Of a DNA stretch of 12,876 bases, positions 12,359 to 12,876 are shown piece by piece (position 1 is the stretch's first letter; every line of letters begins with the position of its first letter). Made by a program: the position numbers and the translations under genes. The DNA lies in NCBI GenBank assembly GCA_964353855.1, contig CAYGWX010000066.1:1369-14244 (forward strand), written 5' to 3'. A model generated the notes under the pieces. It ran no database searches. It saw nothing but the letters and a program-made list of their open reading frames with translations, and had not been told where the DNA came from. Origin of the DNA: CAYGWX01 sp964353855 [NCBI: uncultured bacterium] (GTDB lineage Bacteria > Edwardsbacteria > CAYGWX01).

Positions 12359-12876
12359 TTAAAGCAGCACCTCGTCGTCCCAGCGCACGATCCTCCAGGC
12401 GCCGCGCTCGTCCCGCTGGATGATGAAGGTAGCGTAGCCTGCCGCGTTTCCCACCTCCGGCGGGGTGGGCTGGATGTCCAACGTGTAGTAGCGCCGGGTC
12501 TTGAAGGAGAGGCCGCTGGGATCCCCGGAGTTCGTCTGCCACTGCCCGGCGTCGATCCGCAGAGCGATCTGGTCCGCGTTCGCGAACAGGCCCCGGGCCG
12601 AGGCCTCCTCGTCGCTCTTGCCCCAGTACGGAAGCTGGATGTTCTTGCTCTTGCGGTAGGCGGAATCCAGGTCGGCGAAACGGAAACGGAAGGTGTCCGC
12701 CAGGAGGTTTATGTAGCGAACGATATCCTTGGTGTTGTAGGCATATTGGAGGTCGATCAAAAGCCGCTCCTCCTGGCCCAGCCCGCCCGCGGAATAGGGA
12801 ACGACCCTGGGCTTGAAAGGGTTCCAGCACCCCGCCAGGATCAGGGCGATGAGCGCGACGAGGATAACCGCCGTAA
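12359..12876 (-). CDS. Lipoprotein, possibly NTF2-like fold (N-terminus cut by window edge)
   Basis: The visible 171 residues begin inside a signal peptide: hydrophobic residues VILVALIALIL run into the lipobox LAGC, with the lipidated cysteine encoded at 12829-12827. The mature protein should be membrane-attached by lipid. The domain starts with LLIDLQYAYNTKDIVRYINLL, continues DTFRFRFADLD, and ends with ATFIIQRDERGAWRIVRWDDE. This pattern (helical start, then curved sheet ending in a W-x-I-x-x-W-x-D strand) resembles SnoaL/NTF2-like proteins, but I rate that as tentative. No catalytic residues can be named. The start codon lies only slightly beyond the window. It is upstream of the polysaccharide deacetylase on the same strand, so a shared envelope role is possible. 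Confidence 0.75.
   Translation of the reverse strand, partial: TAVILVALIALILAGCWNPFKPRVVPYSAGGLGQEERLLIDLQYAYNTKDIVRYINLLADTFRFRFADLDSAYRKSKNIQLPYWGKSDEEASARGLFANADQIALRIDAGQWQTNSGDPSGLSFKTRRYYTLDIQPTPPEVGNAAGYATFIIQRDERGAWRIVRWDDEVLL

Overview
All convincing genes in this 12.9 kb window lie on the minus strand, so transcription runs from high to low coordinates. Most of the window is GC-rich; the block from about 4.47 to 5.6 kb is clearly AT-richer. The gene set suggests an anaerobic or facultative Gram-negative bacterium of the Desulfobacterota (former Deltaproteobacteria) type: a multihaem nitrite reductase, a nucleotidyltransferase/phosphomannomutase fusion, a divergent polysaccharide deacetylase, a lipoprotein and degenerate 7-bp intergenic repeats. 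Other deep GC-rich phyla (Nitrospirota, Methylomirabilota) are not excluded. No rRNA or tRNA is visible to fix the taxonomy.

Layout from upstream (right) to downstream (left). 12876-11030: a lipoprotein cut by the window edge, a 7-bp repeat tract, a divergent polysaccharide deacetylase, and a broken N-terminal remnant of DNA polymerase X. 10950-10030: ribosomal protein bS21, then a cold-shock protein with a structured leader and a good intrinsic terminator. 9870-7228: a hairpin, a probable promoter, the 841-residue sugar-nucleotide fusion protein, and a terminator. 7194-5116: three apparently unrelated small genes (CPBP membrane protease, DUF998 membrane protein, PEBP/YbhB protein). 4995-2624: a three-gene operon of a four-helix membrane protein, NrfA and NrfH, joined by ATGA stop/start overlaps and ended by a terminator. 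2616-1: a second compact operon with its own promoter. It encodes an enoyl-CoA isomerase-like crotonase, a SAM methyltransferase, a class IV-like histone deacetylase homologue, and the start of a protein made of KKKVI repeats, which runs off the left edge.

The most interesting element is the last operon. A zinc deacetylase of the histone deacetylase superfamily is translationally coupled (ATGA overlap) to a histone-H1-like lysine-repeat protein, which could be its substrate. Other points worth attention are the reversed nrfA-nrfH order with a low-GC membrane-protein gene in front, an rpsU gene with no ordinary start codon where one is expected, a phosphomannomutase domain that has lost its canonical active-site loops, and a decayed polX remnant.
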